Positions 1 through 12,486 are shown, numbered from the stretch's first letter. The stretch: 54,721 nucleotides of DNA from Thamnocephalis sphaerospora (GCA_003614735.1 KZ992455.1:1-54721); one strand, 5' to 3'. Made by a program: numbers and translations. The notes: generated by a model from the letters alone, not told the origin.

Positions 1-783
1 GACTGCCGCCGTGCGATGATCAAAGATGTTGCGTAGCAGCTCCACATACGCCTCGGATACTCGGATTCGCCTGAGTGAGCTTTCCAGGCTGCTCCAAGAC
101 ACCGAGTCGTACGCTCGCCTGACGTCCAACAGCAACACCTCCAGGTGCTTCCTCCATACAATCGAGTCGTCGATAGCCGCCCGCAGCGTGTGCGCAAAGT
201 CCGTGGTGCGTTTACCTCGGGTGAACCCAAAGTTACCGCCTCGTAGAACATTGCGCTGCTCCAGGATGTCCTGCAGTCGCCGCGTTAGGATGAGCGACAG
301 TAGCTTTCTCGCCGTCTCCAGCAGCGTGATCGGCCGCAGGGCTGCCAGGTCGCCGTTCCATGGTTGCGTCTTTGGAATCGGATGTACGATGCCGTGCTTC
401 CAGCTCTGCGGCACGTCCCTCCTTGCCAAACATGCAGAAAACAGCGCTGCCAATAAGACATGGACGTCATTACTAGCATGCTGTAGCATCTCGTTTGTTA
501 CTCCCGATGCGCCTGCCGCCTTGCCTGTCGGCAGCGTCTTCAACACCTTCTTGAACTCTTCAATGTCGATCGGCGCCATCAGGTCATCGTACCATGCTGG
601 GTCCACGTGTTCTGCCGGGCGATACCACTCTCCCCATTCTGAACCGGTGGTGACCTCCCTGCTTCTACGTGGCGCGGTCCATTCTTCAAAGTAGCTTCGT
701 ACCTTGTTGCGCACCTGCTGTGGCCGGTTCTCGACTGTAGGGACCTGGTTGCCCTCCCGGTTGCCGATAAACTGGATTCCTCT
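1..783 (-). CDS. Reverse transcriptase (LINE type), partial
   Basis: This minus-strand frame is open from 783 (just after an in-frame TAA at 784-786) to the window edge, about 261 codons. In order it contains a connector (KVRSYFEEW), the RT motif region TLPTGKAAGASGVTNEML, IVHPIPK, LRPITLLETARKLL, GFTRGKRTTDFAHTLR and the first catalytic-Asp motif LLLDVRRAYDSV. The YADD box and everything beyond are outside the window. There is no obvious ATG at its start. It is in the -1 frame relative to ORF1 and overlaps it by about 200 nt, so it may be expressed by frameshifting or reinitiation, or the copy may be frameshifted by decay. Confidence 0.85.
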
Positions 784-1523
784 TTATGCGCCGGTCGGAC
801 CTGTCTGTTGCTTTCTGACGGCGTCCCACTGGCTGCTCCACTGGCTGCTGCTCCAGGTGCTCCACTGACTGTTCCTCCAGTCGCCCTCCTCGCTGCTGCC
901 CTATCCTGCGCCCGATTCGCCGCTGCCAACCTTTCTGCTCTCGGCATCGCTACCGCCTCCGCTGGTGTTGGGTTGTGCAGTGCATTCGTGCCTTCCGACG
1001 CTCCCGCTTGTGCTTGGCCTCTCATTCCTCCGAGTCTATTCGGGCAGAACCTGCTGATGCGCACTGGCCGGTTGCAGTTCCAGCATACGTCTTTACGCCT
1101 TACTTTCCGTGCCTCACCCCTAATGTTGATGCTACTCGGAATGTTCTCTGCATTGCCCCGAATGATGGCTTTCCAGTGTTTGCTCCACCATCTGAATTTC
1201 CCCAGTGCAAAGTGTCGACATACGCTGACCACTTTCATTCCCGCTGACGCTGCTGCGTGCAAAGTCTGCTTAATTTGTGCCTCTGTTGTCATGGAGCAGT
1301 CAAAGATTACCACCTCCGTCATTCCCAGAGTTGGAATCTCGCTGAAGCAAATCATTCCTTCACGCATTGGTATGTCGTTCGCCGCGTTTCTGCTCGATAG
1401 CGCTACATTTGAGGAGAATATGTAGCCGCTTTTCTTTCCCGGACTGAAAATGAGCTCCAGTTCGCCTCTTTGCTTTCCTTGTTGCGTGTTACTGATTATC
1501 CACGCTTCGACAGCCTATATGAA
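579..1523 (-). CDS. Retroelement ORF1, gag-like protein with degenerate zinc knuckle
   Basis: This is a minus-strand open frame ending with a stop at 579-581; the first Met is at 1367 and the frame stays open upstream to about 1523. The product would be an RNA-binding gag-like protein. A single knuckle-like motif, CWNCNRPVRISRFC, matches the CX2CX4HX4C spacing, but the expected His is Arg and the preceding Gly is Val, so zinc binding may be lost. Downstream the sequence is rich in Ala, Gly and Arg. It lies immediately 5' of, and overlaps, the reverse transcriptase frame. Start uncertain; the N-terminal region has no recognised domain beyond a gag-like look. Confidence 0.6.
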
Positions 1524-2010
1524 TTCCCGTCTGTTGACCGGTCCTGTGCATTTTCTCCTGTTTTCTGCTTGCAATTGCTTCGTTATATCGTTTGTGAGCT
1601 CACGCTTTTGACGGGTTGCACTTGCGTAGCTTTGGCACTTGCGCTTTCGACCGCCATCTCTCTCTGTGTGTGTGTTTGAATCTGGGCCTGAACGGCTGGG
1701 TGTACTGGCTAGGAGAAAAGAGGCTTGAGCGTGTATAAAAACGGTAAGAGGCCGAGTGGTACAACAGAAATCAATAGCTGTACTTTAACCGTCTACGCTT
1801 TGTTCTCGCAACAACTGCAAAGCGTATGGAGGATACCATTGCCTTGGTGCATGCATGGCTGATTGGCTAGACAACAGCTGCATGATATAACCACGCTATG
1901 CAGAGTTTCGGCCAAGCTACTGCTTTTCTCCTCATCTGCACTACTTGCTAGTAATTCGGCATTCTCTGTCTGGGTCTGTATAGGTGCGCTGTGTTTGCAA
2001 TTGCCCTACC
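1524..2010. other. Intergenic region with TATA-like promoter of the GT31 gene
   Basis: No convincing coding sequence. It contains a short TC/GT-rich run near 1660-1677 and a TATAAAAA element at 1734-1741, about 270 nt upstream of the likely ATG of the glycosyltransferase. Assigning the TATA box to that gene is inference. Confidence 0.4.
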
Positions 2011-2952
2011 ATGTCTGCCATTCGGTTGAACATGCGCTTCGTGCGCCTTTTAATACTTGTCGCAGTATTTGCGCTGCTGCTGATACTGCTACTGTCCACA
2101 ATACGCAAGCCGGCCTTGCCCTCGCCTACCGCCGCCACCGGCCTTTTTGGTACCAGCGAGTCGGAACCGTGCCACTGGCATCGTAAGAACATGACTGACG
2201 CGGAGCTGGCACAGTACATGGCACCCAGCGTACTAATGGGGATTATCACGCCGGTGGGTAAACTTGAGCGGCGTGCCCTGCTCCGCTCCGTCTACCGCGC
2301 TTCCAGTCACCCCAACGTCACGGTTCGCTTCGTTATTGGTCGGCCAAAGAACGAGGATGAAGCCATTCTCGTGGCGCTAGAAAAGGCAGCCTACAACGAT
2401 ATAATGGAGCTAGCTATTGACGAGAACATGGACGAGGGCAAAACCTATCATTACTTCCAGCACGTCGCCCGCAACGAGCCACGCTACGACTATGTGATGA
2501 AGACGGACGATGATGTGTTTGTAAATGTGACCAACCTGGAGCGGTCGCTGCGTCCGTTACCACGCGAGTTTCTCTACTATGGCTATCGCGCTGGGCCAGA
2601 GGAGTGGCTAGGTTGGATGAGCGGTATGGGCTATGTGCTTTCATGGGACTCTGTTGCCTGGCTGGTCGACTACCAGCCAAAGACCATCGTTGGACACGAG
2701 GATCTGCTTATGGGAGTATGGCTGGACGAAGGTGGTCGTCGAAAGAATCTAGTGCGAGACGAGTGTCTCTTCTACCAGCAGCCAAACCGCAAAGGCGAAA
2801 GCAAGATGCATGGATATATCGACGAAACCATTGTGGTACACGGCATAAAGGATGATCTGGACTGGAAAGAGGCGCTACGCTTCTTCTTTGGCAGCCTTCC
2901 AGCTGGTGGAAAGCAGGGTCCGTCGGTGCCGCAGCGCAGCTGGTTTAGCTAG
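2011..2952 (+). CDS. GT31-family beta-1,3-galactosyltransferase-like type II membrane protein
   Basis: Single-exon gene of about 313 residues. A short basic cytoplasmic N-terminus (MSAIRLNMRFVR) is followed by one strongly hydrophobic anchor (about residues 12-32), then a lumenal catalytic domain, the Golgi type II layout of the GT31/Galactosyl_T family. Family landmarks are RRALLRSVYR, FVIGRPKNEDEA, the metal-binding DXD region KTDDDVFVN, GWMSGMGYVLS and the late acidic motif GHEDLLMGVWL. The family transfers galactose or GlcNAc in beta-1,3 linkage to glycans; donor and acceptor cannot be read from sequence. The frame is open 27 nt further upstream (1984), but the Met at 2011 or 2029 best fits a short cytosolic tail. 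A poly(A) signal AATAAA lies at 3020-3025. Confidence 0.88.
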   Translation: MSAIRLNMRFVRLLILVAVFALLLILLLSTIRKPALPSPTAATGLFGTSESEPCHWHRKNMTDAELAQYMAPSVLMGIITPVGKLERRALLRSVYRASSHPNVTVRFVIGRPKNEDEAILVALEKAAYNDIMELAIDENMDEGKTYHYFQHVARNEPRYDYVMKTDDDVFVNVTNLERSLRPLPREFLYYGYRAGPEEWLGWMSGMGYVLSWDSVAWLVDYQPKTIVGHEDLLMGVWLDEGGRRKNLVRDECLFYQQPNRKGESKMHGYIDETIVVHGIKDDLDWKEALRFFFGSLPAGGKQGPSVPQRSWFS

Positions 2953-3188
2953 TCCTCATTACGGCCGATGGCAAGCAATTTCCCTGTACTGTTGGCTTAT
3001 GGTTGCTATTTAGACGAAGAATAAACGGGCTTGAACAAATGCCAACATCGCTTTCATTGTGTTCTTTCCGCAAATGCCAATCCTGCTACCAAGAGAGTGA
3101 CAGCGTACGCAGCGCAGCATTCGGCCTTGCACACACGCCAGCGCACAGTGCACACGCAAATGCCATCTGTCCATAGTGTTCAGGCGTG

Positions 3189-4856
3189 CTACTGTGAGCG
3201 CGGCGAGTCCGGACGCTGCTCGTCGTCCGGACGCTCGACCGAGGGAGCACGTTTCTCGTGATCCGCACCGTTCTCGCGTGCTGGAGACCGAGAGCGCCGA
3301 TCGAATGGCGATGCGTCACGGCGGGAAACTGGCGAGCGATCGCGGCTGCGGTCGCGACTGCGGTCGCGACTGCGGCTGACACTGCGATCACGATCGCGAC
3401 CGGCGCTACCGTCGTTGCGGCCGCGGCTACGACTGCGGCTGCGGCTGCGGCTGCGACGGCGCGATCGCTCGTTACGACGCGGCGAGCGGGACCGCGAACG
3501 CGGTCGTTGGTCAGCACGCTCCTGCGTTACCCATAGGTCACGTCAACATCGCGTAGAAACACGTGGCACCGGTATACGCTTGCTTTCGTTCCGTACCTCG
3601 CGCAGCTCAATCTGACTGCCACGCAGATCTGAGCCATTCAGCTTGCGGAGCGCACGCTCCATATCCTCGCTGACACGAAACTCGACAATACTGTAGACGC
3701 GCCCGGCAGCGTTAGCATGCGGTTGCGCCTGTGCCCGCAGCTATACGAAAGCCTACCCTTCGCCATGGCGGAAGATGTCCGTAAAGGTGACCTCGCCGGC
3801 CGTGCGCATGTGATCCTTCAGGTCCTACATAACGGTGAACCCGGCAGACATGCACCAGAATACGGGAAAGACAGTGGTCGACAGCGCGGCGTAAATGATC
3901 CGGACACGTAAAGCACCGCCACAGAACGAAACCCGGCCGGATCGACTTGCACCGGAGGAGCACGGCTGACAAAACCGACAATACTACGACCACAGAAAGT
4001 GCCGAGCAACCAGCAGGAGGCAATACAGGACCGGACGGCCACGACAGCACGGCAATAGCAGCAGCAGCAGCCGTGGCGGCCTGGCCCACCGCAAAGCTCG
4101 GATACATCATTGCTGTGTGTCGCGCAGCTTCTCCACGTATGCGCACACCAGACATAAGGGCGTTCTGCTTTGCGTCTGTGCATCCATGCCCGCCCACGGT
4201 CGAAGATCCGGCCAAGGTACCACAATCACGCGCAGGTGTCGCAAAAAGACGATCATCGGCCGGGCCTGTCGCCGGTGCGTACCTGCCAGCTGGTTCCTGG
4301 GCTGAGGTTACTGACGGTCAGGCGATACTTTGTCCGCTGTGGCGGGGTAAACCTGCATGCAGTGTATACCAAGAGCCAGTGAGCACCATGCGTGGCTTGC
4401 AGGGGACGCTGCATACACGGCTGCCTACGCACCTTGGGTCGCTGCGGCGTCCACTGCGCGCAAACTCTACTTGCAGGCTGGAGCCATCCAAGCTGCCGTT
4501 AGTGCGCATGCAGGCGTCCATGCTTATCACCGCTTACTCACCGCTCGCCAAAGAAATCACGTCCATTAAAGTCGTGGACTGCGTCACGCGCATCGCGCGA
4601 GTCTGCAAACTCCTGTTGGCAATGCACAGACACGGGCTGTTAGCGACAGCCCAGCAGCAAGACACCGATGCTGCCCGCTCCATCCTGCCGGCCAGCCGAC
4701 CGACCCGCGCTAGCATCAACACAGTGCACGCACCACAAAGCCAAAGCCGGACATGAGTCGGATTTCGCTGATATCGCCGTAGCGGTGAAACAGACGCTCT
4801 ACATCGCGTTCGCGCACATCGCGATGCAGCCGGCCAAGATAGACGCGTGTCGACAT
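3189..4856 (-). CDS. SR-family splicing factor with two RRMs and an RS domain
   Basis: Seven exons on the minus strand (4856-4734, 4612-4542, 4492-4433, 4352-4283, 3824-3757, 3690-3570, 3521-3189) join to an 846-nt frame, 281 residues. RRM1 starts at residue 2 (RVYLGRL = RNP2; GFGFVEF = RNP1). The second RRM is a pseudo-RRM carrying the SWQDLKD signature diagnostic of SR proteins. The last exon is an RS domain with SR, RD and SP dipeptides. Such proteins bind exonic enhancers and recruit the spliceosome in the nucleus; closest in architecture to SRSF4/5/6 and fission yeast Srp2. Intron 4 (3825-4282) is 458 nt and splits SWQ from DLKD, whereas the other five introns are 48-121 nt. The gene is divergent from the lipase with 194 nt between the two ATGs, so a shared promoter is likely. 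Confidence 0.9.
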
Positions 4857-5050
4857 GGTGCGGTTTTAACGAGCACGCTCGGTAACAGCGAAAGCAGGGA
4901 TACGTGTCGTGAGGCAGGCCAGCGGCGAGAGTGTAGCGGCAGCAACGTCGACGTTGGCCAAGTAGAGCGATCTTGCTGTAGTGAAAGAGAAAAAGGTAGA
5001 GGCCAAGGTGCTATGTTTGCGGATGCTGTGGCTAATATTGTCACGTGTCG
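4857..5050. promoter_or_regulatory. Bidirectional intergenic promoter region, SR factor / lipase
   Basis: 194 nt separate the divergent start codons of the SR protein (ATG at 4856, minus) and the patatin lipase (ATG at 5051, plus). No TATA box is evident. Regulatory function is inferred from geometry only. Confidence 0.4.
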
Positions 5051-7902
5051 ATGAAAGGGCATAAGGATTCGCCTTATGCCATGCAGCTTTCTCTCTCTCC
5101 TCCACGCGTCCTGCTTGCTAGTACCCCAACCCTGCCACCGCTACCCTGTTCTGCCCCAGCTGCCGCTTCTGCCCGGGTAACTGCGCCTCTGCAAGCACGC
5201 ATACATGGCGGTGAGCCTTCGCCAGGTCGTGCCTGCCGGTGCAGCATGGCTGACGCAGAATATGTAGGCGTTTACCCACCTTTTGAAGCAAGGTCTGCAG
5301 CGCCTGGTAATTTTCCTGACGGCAGGCTACTATCTCATTTACGGGACTATCTCGTCCTGGTGGGCGGTACGTGTGCAGGACAAGCGCACTCCCACCGTTA
5401 CAACTGCAGCTTGGCCTAATCGTCATGCCTGTCTAGTTTCTTTCATGGCCGACGCAGGTTGAGACGCTGCGTGAGGAGCTCAACAGCAGCGATACCTACA
5501 GCACCTGGCACGAGCGTGCTGAGAAGCTGGACAGGTGAGTGGGCGCTGCCAGGCGCACCGGCCAGAAGCACCGCTGACGCTTATCGGTCCGGCACGTCAC
5601 CGCTGTCGGCATATACAGTATACTGGGCAAGTATGCGGTGCAGCGTGCAGGTCAACGGCGCGCGTGTGGCTCAACGTTGTTTGCTACGCTAGGGAATGAT
5701 GCGTGGAGAGCCAACCCGGTGTCGCGTCATTATGATCACCACTTTGTGGCTTCGCGTGTACAGCAACTTCGCGATGCACTCGACAATCAAGATGCTCAGG
5801 CGGCCATCTATCTCCTACGCTCTGGTGAGCCGATAAAGTGGAGGCATCGGCGTATCAACCGCTGCTGATTCCATGTGGCCGAGTCGCTAGGTTTAATCCG
5901 CAATTTGGCCGGAATGAATGAGGCAGGCCTGTTTGGTCATGCGTACACAGGGTGAGCGCATGATCTGGACGGGTAGTCGGCTGCGTAGCGCTCATGCACG
6001 CTCCAGCACCAAGCATCTTATTGAAGAATACACGAGCACAGTCGTCAAGCTGCTGGAGATGGTCAACGAGGCGCCAGACACGCTGCTCACCTATCAGCAA
6101 AAGGCCGAGTTTTTCCGCGACACGCGGCAGTGTTTTGGCCGTTCGGCGCTGGTGCTTCACGGTGGCTCTACCTTTGGTAAGGCAAGCGAAGCATGCATGA
6201 CGCAGGTGCCGGCAACTGACTGCCGCCCCGTCCCTCAGGCCTGTATCACCTGGGGGTGGTCAAGACACTAAACGAGCAAGGGCTGCTACCGCGCATCATC
6301 TGTGGCAGTTCTGTTGGCGCACTGATTGCCAGTCTGATCTGCATCCACACGGACGAAGAGTTACCGGCAAGCATCGTCGCCCGTCTGTTCGCTGACGCTT
6401 GTCTAATGATGGCGCATGCAGGATATCTTTCTCCCAGGCGGCATCAATCTCGAAGCGTTTAGACGCGTTGGCTCCAAGGGTAGTTTGAAGCGCAAGCTAT
6501 CCCGACTCATAAAGCACGGTAAGACGGCCAAGAACAAAACACTGGCAGAATGATCGCCTGGCCAATGCTTACCAGGCCGTCTGCAGGCTATCTCATGGAT
6601 GTACGCGTTCTTGAGAATTGTGTTCGCAGCAACGTCGGCGACATTACCTTTGAGGCAAGTTGTAGACAATGATTGATGGCGTATAGCGGCGATCACACTT
6701 GCTGACATGCCACTATCGTGTAGGAAGCCTATGCACGCACCAAGCGTATTCTCAACATCACCGTATCATCAACGCGAAAGCTTGAAGTGCCGCAGCTGCT
6801 TAATCATCTGACAGCGCCCAATGTAGTGCGTACTAGCAGCGACTTCACCGTTACACCATGCTTTGGTTAAACATCGTTCGTTGCCGTTTCATAGCTCATC
6901 TGGAGTGCAGCTTGTGCGTCGGCTGCCATGGTTGGCCTCTACGAGACGGCGGATTTGCTAGCCAAGGATGTTCACGGAAACATCGTGCCCTGGACACCGG
7001 CCTGTAGGTGACAGCGTCGATGCTGTGTGTCCTCTAACATTGTTGTCTAATGTTGAGTGTATGTACCATGGCAGCGATCAAATGGGGCGAGTCTGGTCCT
7101 AGCGAAAAGTAGGTGGTAGCGTCATGATACACGGCAACATCGCCAACTTGGCTAACCCTGCTGGTGTGCTGTGCTATCCTCGGCAGCGATGAACTGCCTC
7201 TTACGCGGATGACGGAGCTGTTCAACGTCAATCATTTCATCGTTAGCCAGGCCAATCCGTTTATTGCTCCGTTCGTCTCAAAGGGCATGAGCACACACAC
7301 AAACTCCATTTCGGTAAAGCTGCGCAATCTTTTGGGCTCCGAGTTGAAGCATCGCGCACACCAGGTATGACGGCCAGCATACACGTCTACGGCCCTTGGC
7401 GCCAGCTTACACCATGATGGCCATAATAGCTAGACCACATGAATCTTCTTCCTAAGCTGGCACGTGGCATAACGGTGGAGGGTGTGTCCGGCAACGTTAC
7501 CATCTCCCCTAGACTTTCGGCAAAAGTAGGCTGTACCGAGGCCCACACTGCATCGGCAAAAATGGCTAACGACCGCACTGTCGTATGCAGGACTTTAACA
7601 TGCTCATCTCCAATCCAACGAGCTCGCTCCTGTATCACTGGATCCTGAAGGGCGAACAGTCCACCTGGCCGCTGCTGGCGCTACTACAGAATCGATGCAT
7701 GATTGAGCTAGCGCTGGATCGCGGTACGTGCACGGATCGAGATGCTGTTCGCTTTCTGTGCCAACACGCTCACTAACGCCATATACGGGCAGAATTGATC
7801 AAACTTCGAACGAGTCGCATGGCTGAGCCACAGGAACAGGACGTGGGGAACGGGCTGCGCCCTGCGATAGACGTTGCCAAGCGCACCAGATCCATTCACT
7901 AA
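5051..7902 (+). CDS. TGL/SDP1-like patatin triacylglycerol lipase (DUF3336 + patatin)
   Basis: Multi-exon plus-strand gene. Exon 1 (5051-5176) encodes a Pro/Ser-rich leader. After an intron ending near 5267 comes a hydrophobic segment (LVIFLTAGYYLIYGTISSWW), then a DUF3336 region (TWHERAEKLDRLLGNDAW, NPVSRHYDHHF). The patatin core follows: oxyanion-type loop HGGSTFGLYHLGVVKTL, nucleophile elbow GSSVG, and the region ELFNVNHFIVSQANPFIAPF typical of yeast Tgl3/4/5 and plant SDP1. These are lipid-droplet lipases/acyltransferases releasing fatty acids from storage fat. The stretch where relatives have W-x-D-G-S reads KWGESGPSENDELPL in the best splice model (donor GTAGGT after the SEN codon), so the catalytic Asp-Gly appears absent. 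Ends TAA 7900-7902, convergent with citrate synthase 144 nt away. Several internal splice sites are hand-placed. Confidence 0.85.
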
Positions 7903-8046
7903 GCGCTCAGATGGGGAAACGGCCCGGGAACATGTCGGCATGTGCCTGGCCCGCTGCTTATACCACCGGCTAGCGGGCGTAGATTATATTGACATTGTGC
8001 ATGACGCAGTTTGCAGGTGTAAATGGGCACGTACGCTGCACGCATG

Positions 8047-10859
8047 CTAGATTTTGGCACGGACATCAGTCGGCTCATTATCATAGCTAGCCACCGTGCT
8101 GCGCTTGCTGAATGGGTTCTATCGAGATCAAATGATGCAAAAGTGCGTGAGCAGAGCGGCTGCAACGGCATATCCCGCGGTACTCGCAACAATATATTGG
8201 TTTTCACTTACTCGCGGCGTGCTTTGGACAAAGCCAGCGTCGGCAGCTTGGTTGCGATGCTCGATCGGCACGTAGCCGCGCTTGCCTTCGCCTTCGTATA
8301 CCTGACGTGGGCGCCAGATCTTGGTGTCTGGATCCTTGCATGCTTCCACCCAGTGGGCCAGCCAGCCAGCAACGCGCGGAATAGCTAAGGGGGCGACACG
8401 GTAAGTACGGAAAAACATGGGCATCCACCCAAAGCAGCGCAGCGCCTACCGAAAAGGACAGGGAAAAAGTCGGTCGGGAATCCCATGGCTAAGCAGCGAC
8501 AAAAGCGGAGGTTGGCGCGTATAGCCGGTGAGCATATGCGCCCATTGCGAGCGCGCTCGATCAGCAGCCACTTACCCTTGTAGATGAGGCCAGAGTAGAA
8601 ATCGACGTTGGGGTACAGCCTGCGCTTGACAAAGTACTCGTCGGCCAGCGCAGCACGCTCCAGCTCAATAGCCACCTCAATCAGCGGCTCATTACCGCAA
8701 ATCTCAAACACCTGGCAACACCATGGTAAGAGATCGACTGTCAAAGCATCGCATCCCCAAGCGAGCGCACCTCGTAGGCGATCTGGCGGATGATCTTGGC
8801 ACGCGGATCGTAGTTTTTGTAGACACGATGGCCAAAGCCCATCAGCTTCTTCTTGCGCTGCTTCACCTGCTCCAAAAAGCCGGGCACTGCATCGGCCGTC
8901 TTGATCTCCTCAAGCATTCGCAGCACCGCCTGGTGTGACCGAGCGCATGCACGCCGTGCGTGAGCTCATGTGCTTGTCGTCGGCGATATCACTGCCGTTC
9001 AGCACATACCTCGTTGGCACCGCCGTGCAGCGGCCCATAGAGCGCCGAGCTTGCACCGGCAATGGCGCTAACAGCCAAGGATGAGGTCAACATGTGTCGG
9101 CGAACAGTGAACACCGTCTAACACGTCACCTACCTGTACGGATCCACACGGCTAGAGCCGATATGGCGCATCGCTGCTGTGGAACAGTTCAGCTCGTGGT
9201 CCGCCTACAACATGTGTCCATAAGTACTGTAGCCATGGTACCAAGTACCCAACCGTTGTTGGCCACTTACATGGAGAATAAAGAGCACATCCAGAGCATG
9301 CGCCAGCTTGGGGTTTGGACGGTAGTTGGCCTCGGAAAGGTGGTCCATCATGTACAGAAAGTTTTCCGTATACGAAAGGCCCTTTTGCGGCGTGTTGAAC
9401 GCGCTGTAGCAGTGGTCAGCCGACTAGAACACTAATCCAAGTACACGACAACCTGTGACATACCGGCCAATGCGGTGACGATAGGCCACCGCAGCCAACG
9501 TGGGCACTTTGCCAAGCAGACGCAGGATCTGCTTGTTGCGGATGCGCTCATCGCGAACGTACATGTCGGAGCTCTGTGATGACGTGGCCGATGCGTTAGC
9601 AGCACCATATAGAGCACCCTATGCAAAGCACATATACTCACGTTGAGCGCGGGATTTGCCTCCGGATGGAAGGTGGACATGGCCGCCAGACCGCTGCACG
9701 TGATGAAAGCAGGCCAACGTAAGCCGACGGCTGGCACATGATGTGGCGCACTCGCATGACGCACCTAATGAACATGCCCATTGGGTGAGCGTCATAGTTG
9801 AAGCTGCTCATCAGCTCCGTGACCTTGACGTGCAAGAAAGTGTGGTGCATCACTTCGTGCGCAAAGTGGGTGAATTGCTCCTGTAGCACACCGCGCGAAT
9901 ACGCGCCCGTTAATACCCGACGCTCAGACAAGCCGCCATTGGCCAGTGCAATTCCGCTTCGCGCAACACACCTTGGAAGGCAGCTCGCCATAGATCAGCA
10001 GATAAGAGACCTCCAAAAAGTTGGACTTTTCCGCAAGCTCCTCAATTGGATAGCCGCTGTCGTGGGAGCATGACGCTCTGCGTTAGTCCCCTACTTCTCA
10101 CACACACCGACATTCCGTCTGTGCGCGTACCGGTAGCGCAGGATGCCGTTGTCGCCGTCAATGTAGGTGATCTTGGACTTTGCCACCGCCGTATTTTGAA
10201 AGGCTACAGTGGCACGCAGGGCCGGTGTCGCGTGGTCACGGACATGCATGAGTATTACACGCGTACAATGTACGCCTATCCGCATTTGTCGTGCTTACCG
10301 GGATCATAGACGCTAGCGTCGGTGTCCATGTATGCGAACGCGTACGCAAAAGGAAACAACATCCCCAATGCAATGTTTGCGGGGAAGTAAGTCCCATGTC
10401 TGCTGATGGATGCCCAGCCTGCACGCTGCCGTGCCGTTGCGCTCACCGTAGGCCTTGGTCGCTCTCGTCTTCTGGGCGCGCATCCGGGCGTGGATCCGCC
10501 ACCATTTCCTTAAACTTGAGCGCCGAGATGGTGTTGTTGACGATGGGCACGGTGTAGATCTTGTTGGTGCGGTTATCCAGCACCGTTAGCGACTGCGGAT
10601 CATTGCTGCGACAAAGTTAGCGCCGTGTACGCGCCTGGATGTGTCTGGCGCGTCCTGCTGCTCACCCGCCAGGAACAACGGCAAAAGTTACAGGCCGCTG
10701 GTCAGTGCCAGGAGCGTCAAGCTCCCAGGAGCGGCCAGTCTGCTTCTCCTTGAGGGTGAAGCCAGACGCGCTGCGGCCGTTGGCCGCTTTGGCCTGCTGA
10801 GACTGGGGCTTTCCAGAGTTCATGGCTTGCCTACGCAGAAAGTCGCGGCTGATAAGCAC
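8047..10859 (-). CDS. Type II (glyoxysome/GltA-like) citrate synthase
   Basis: Minus-strand gene of many short exons. It condenses oxaloacetate and acetyl-CoA to citrate. All three catalytic regions are intact: [18 protein letters not shown] (His), [17 protein letters not shown] (His) and [16 protein letters not shown] (Asp). Other landmarks are the N-terminal [14 protein letters not shown], the [12 protein letters not shown] helix, [10 protein letters not shown] and [18 protein letters not shown] near the C-terminus. This lineage is the bacterial/plant-peroxisomal type, not the mitochondrial CIT1 type with its different active-site loop. Start is either 10859 or the second Met at 10823; the N-terminus shows no clear PTS2. 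The 3' end is uncertain: reading through gives a stop near 8128, whereas splicing 8119-8211 (GTAAGT...GATAG) gives a C-terminus ending RAKI at 8047, a possible peroxisomal PTS1. Confidence 0.88.
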
Positions 10860-11134
10860 GCGGCAGCAAACGGCCCCGGTGCTATCGCGTGTGCTCTACC
10901 TAGAGTCGCGTGTGGAGCGGTGGTATTGAGAGACGGAGTGAAGGTAGCGGGTGACTAGGTTGAGAAGCAGCCGCGGCAGCACCGACGCCCGCGCCAACTA
11001 TATCGTCGATGTCTTCACGTGATTTGCGGGAAAACGCGGATGACGAAATACGTGTCGGCCGTTTATGCCCGCACCTAGCGAAAACTCGTAAAAGCCCAGG
11101 CGCCGCGACTAGAGCCACGCGAGGCCCTGCGTAA

Positions 11135-12486
<1,352 letters not shown>

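Larger units (their letters stand above)
1..1523 (-). mobile_element. LINE-type non-LTR retrotransposon, 5' part, truncated by window edge
   Basis: Read on the minus strand, this stretch holds a gag-like ORF followed by an overlapping reverse transcriptase ORF that runs off the left edge of the window. The RT shows LINE-like fingers/palm motifs (RPITLL, GFTRGKRTTD, DVRRAYDSVSW). I see no LTR, no integrase and no apurinic endonuclease domain between the two ORFs. The ORF1 frame opens after an in-frame TAG near 1524, and the 5' UTR boundary cannot be placed. Whether the copy is active is unknown, because the rest of the RT, RNase H and the 3' tail lie outside the window. Confidence 0.8.

Noticed and set aside
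3086-3517. Ala/Val-rich minus-strand ORF
   Set aside because: A frame-shifted reading of the RS-domain repeats of the SR protein.
3712-4215. 167-codon minus-strand ORF
   Set aside because: It lies mostly in the 458-nt intron of the SR gene; no domain, and the flanking exons splice cleanly over it.
8047-10859. Bacterial contamination or recent transfer for the GltA-like citrate synthase
   Set aside because: The gene has numerous spliceosomal introns and the same composition as its neighbours; type II citrate synthases also occur in eukaryotic peroxisomes.
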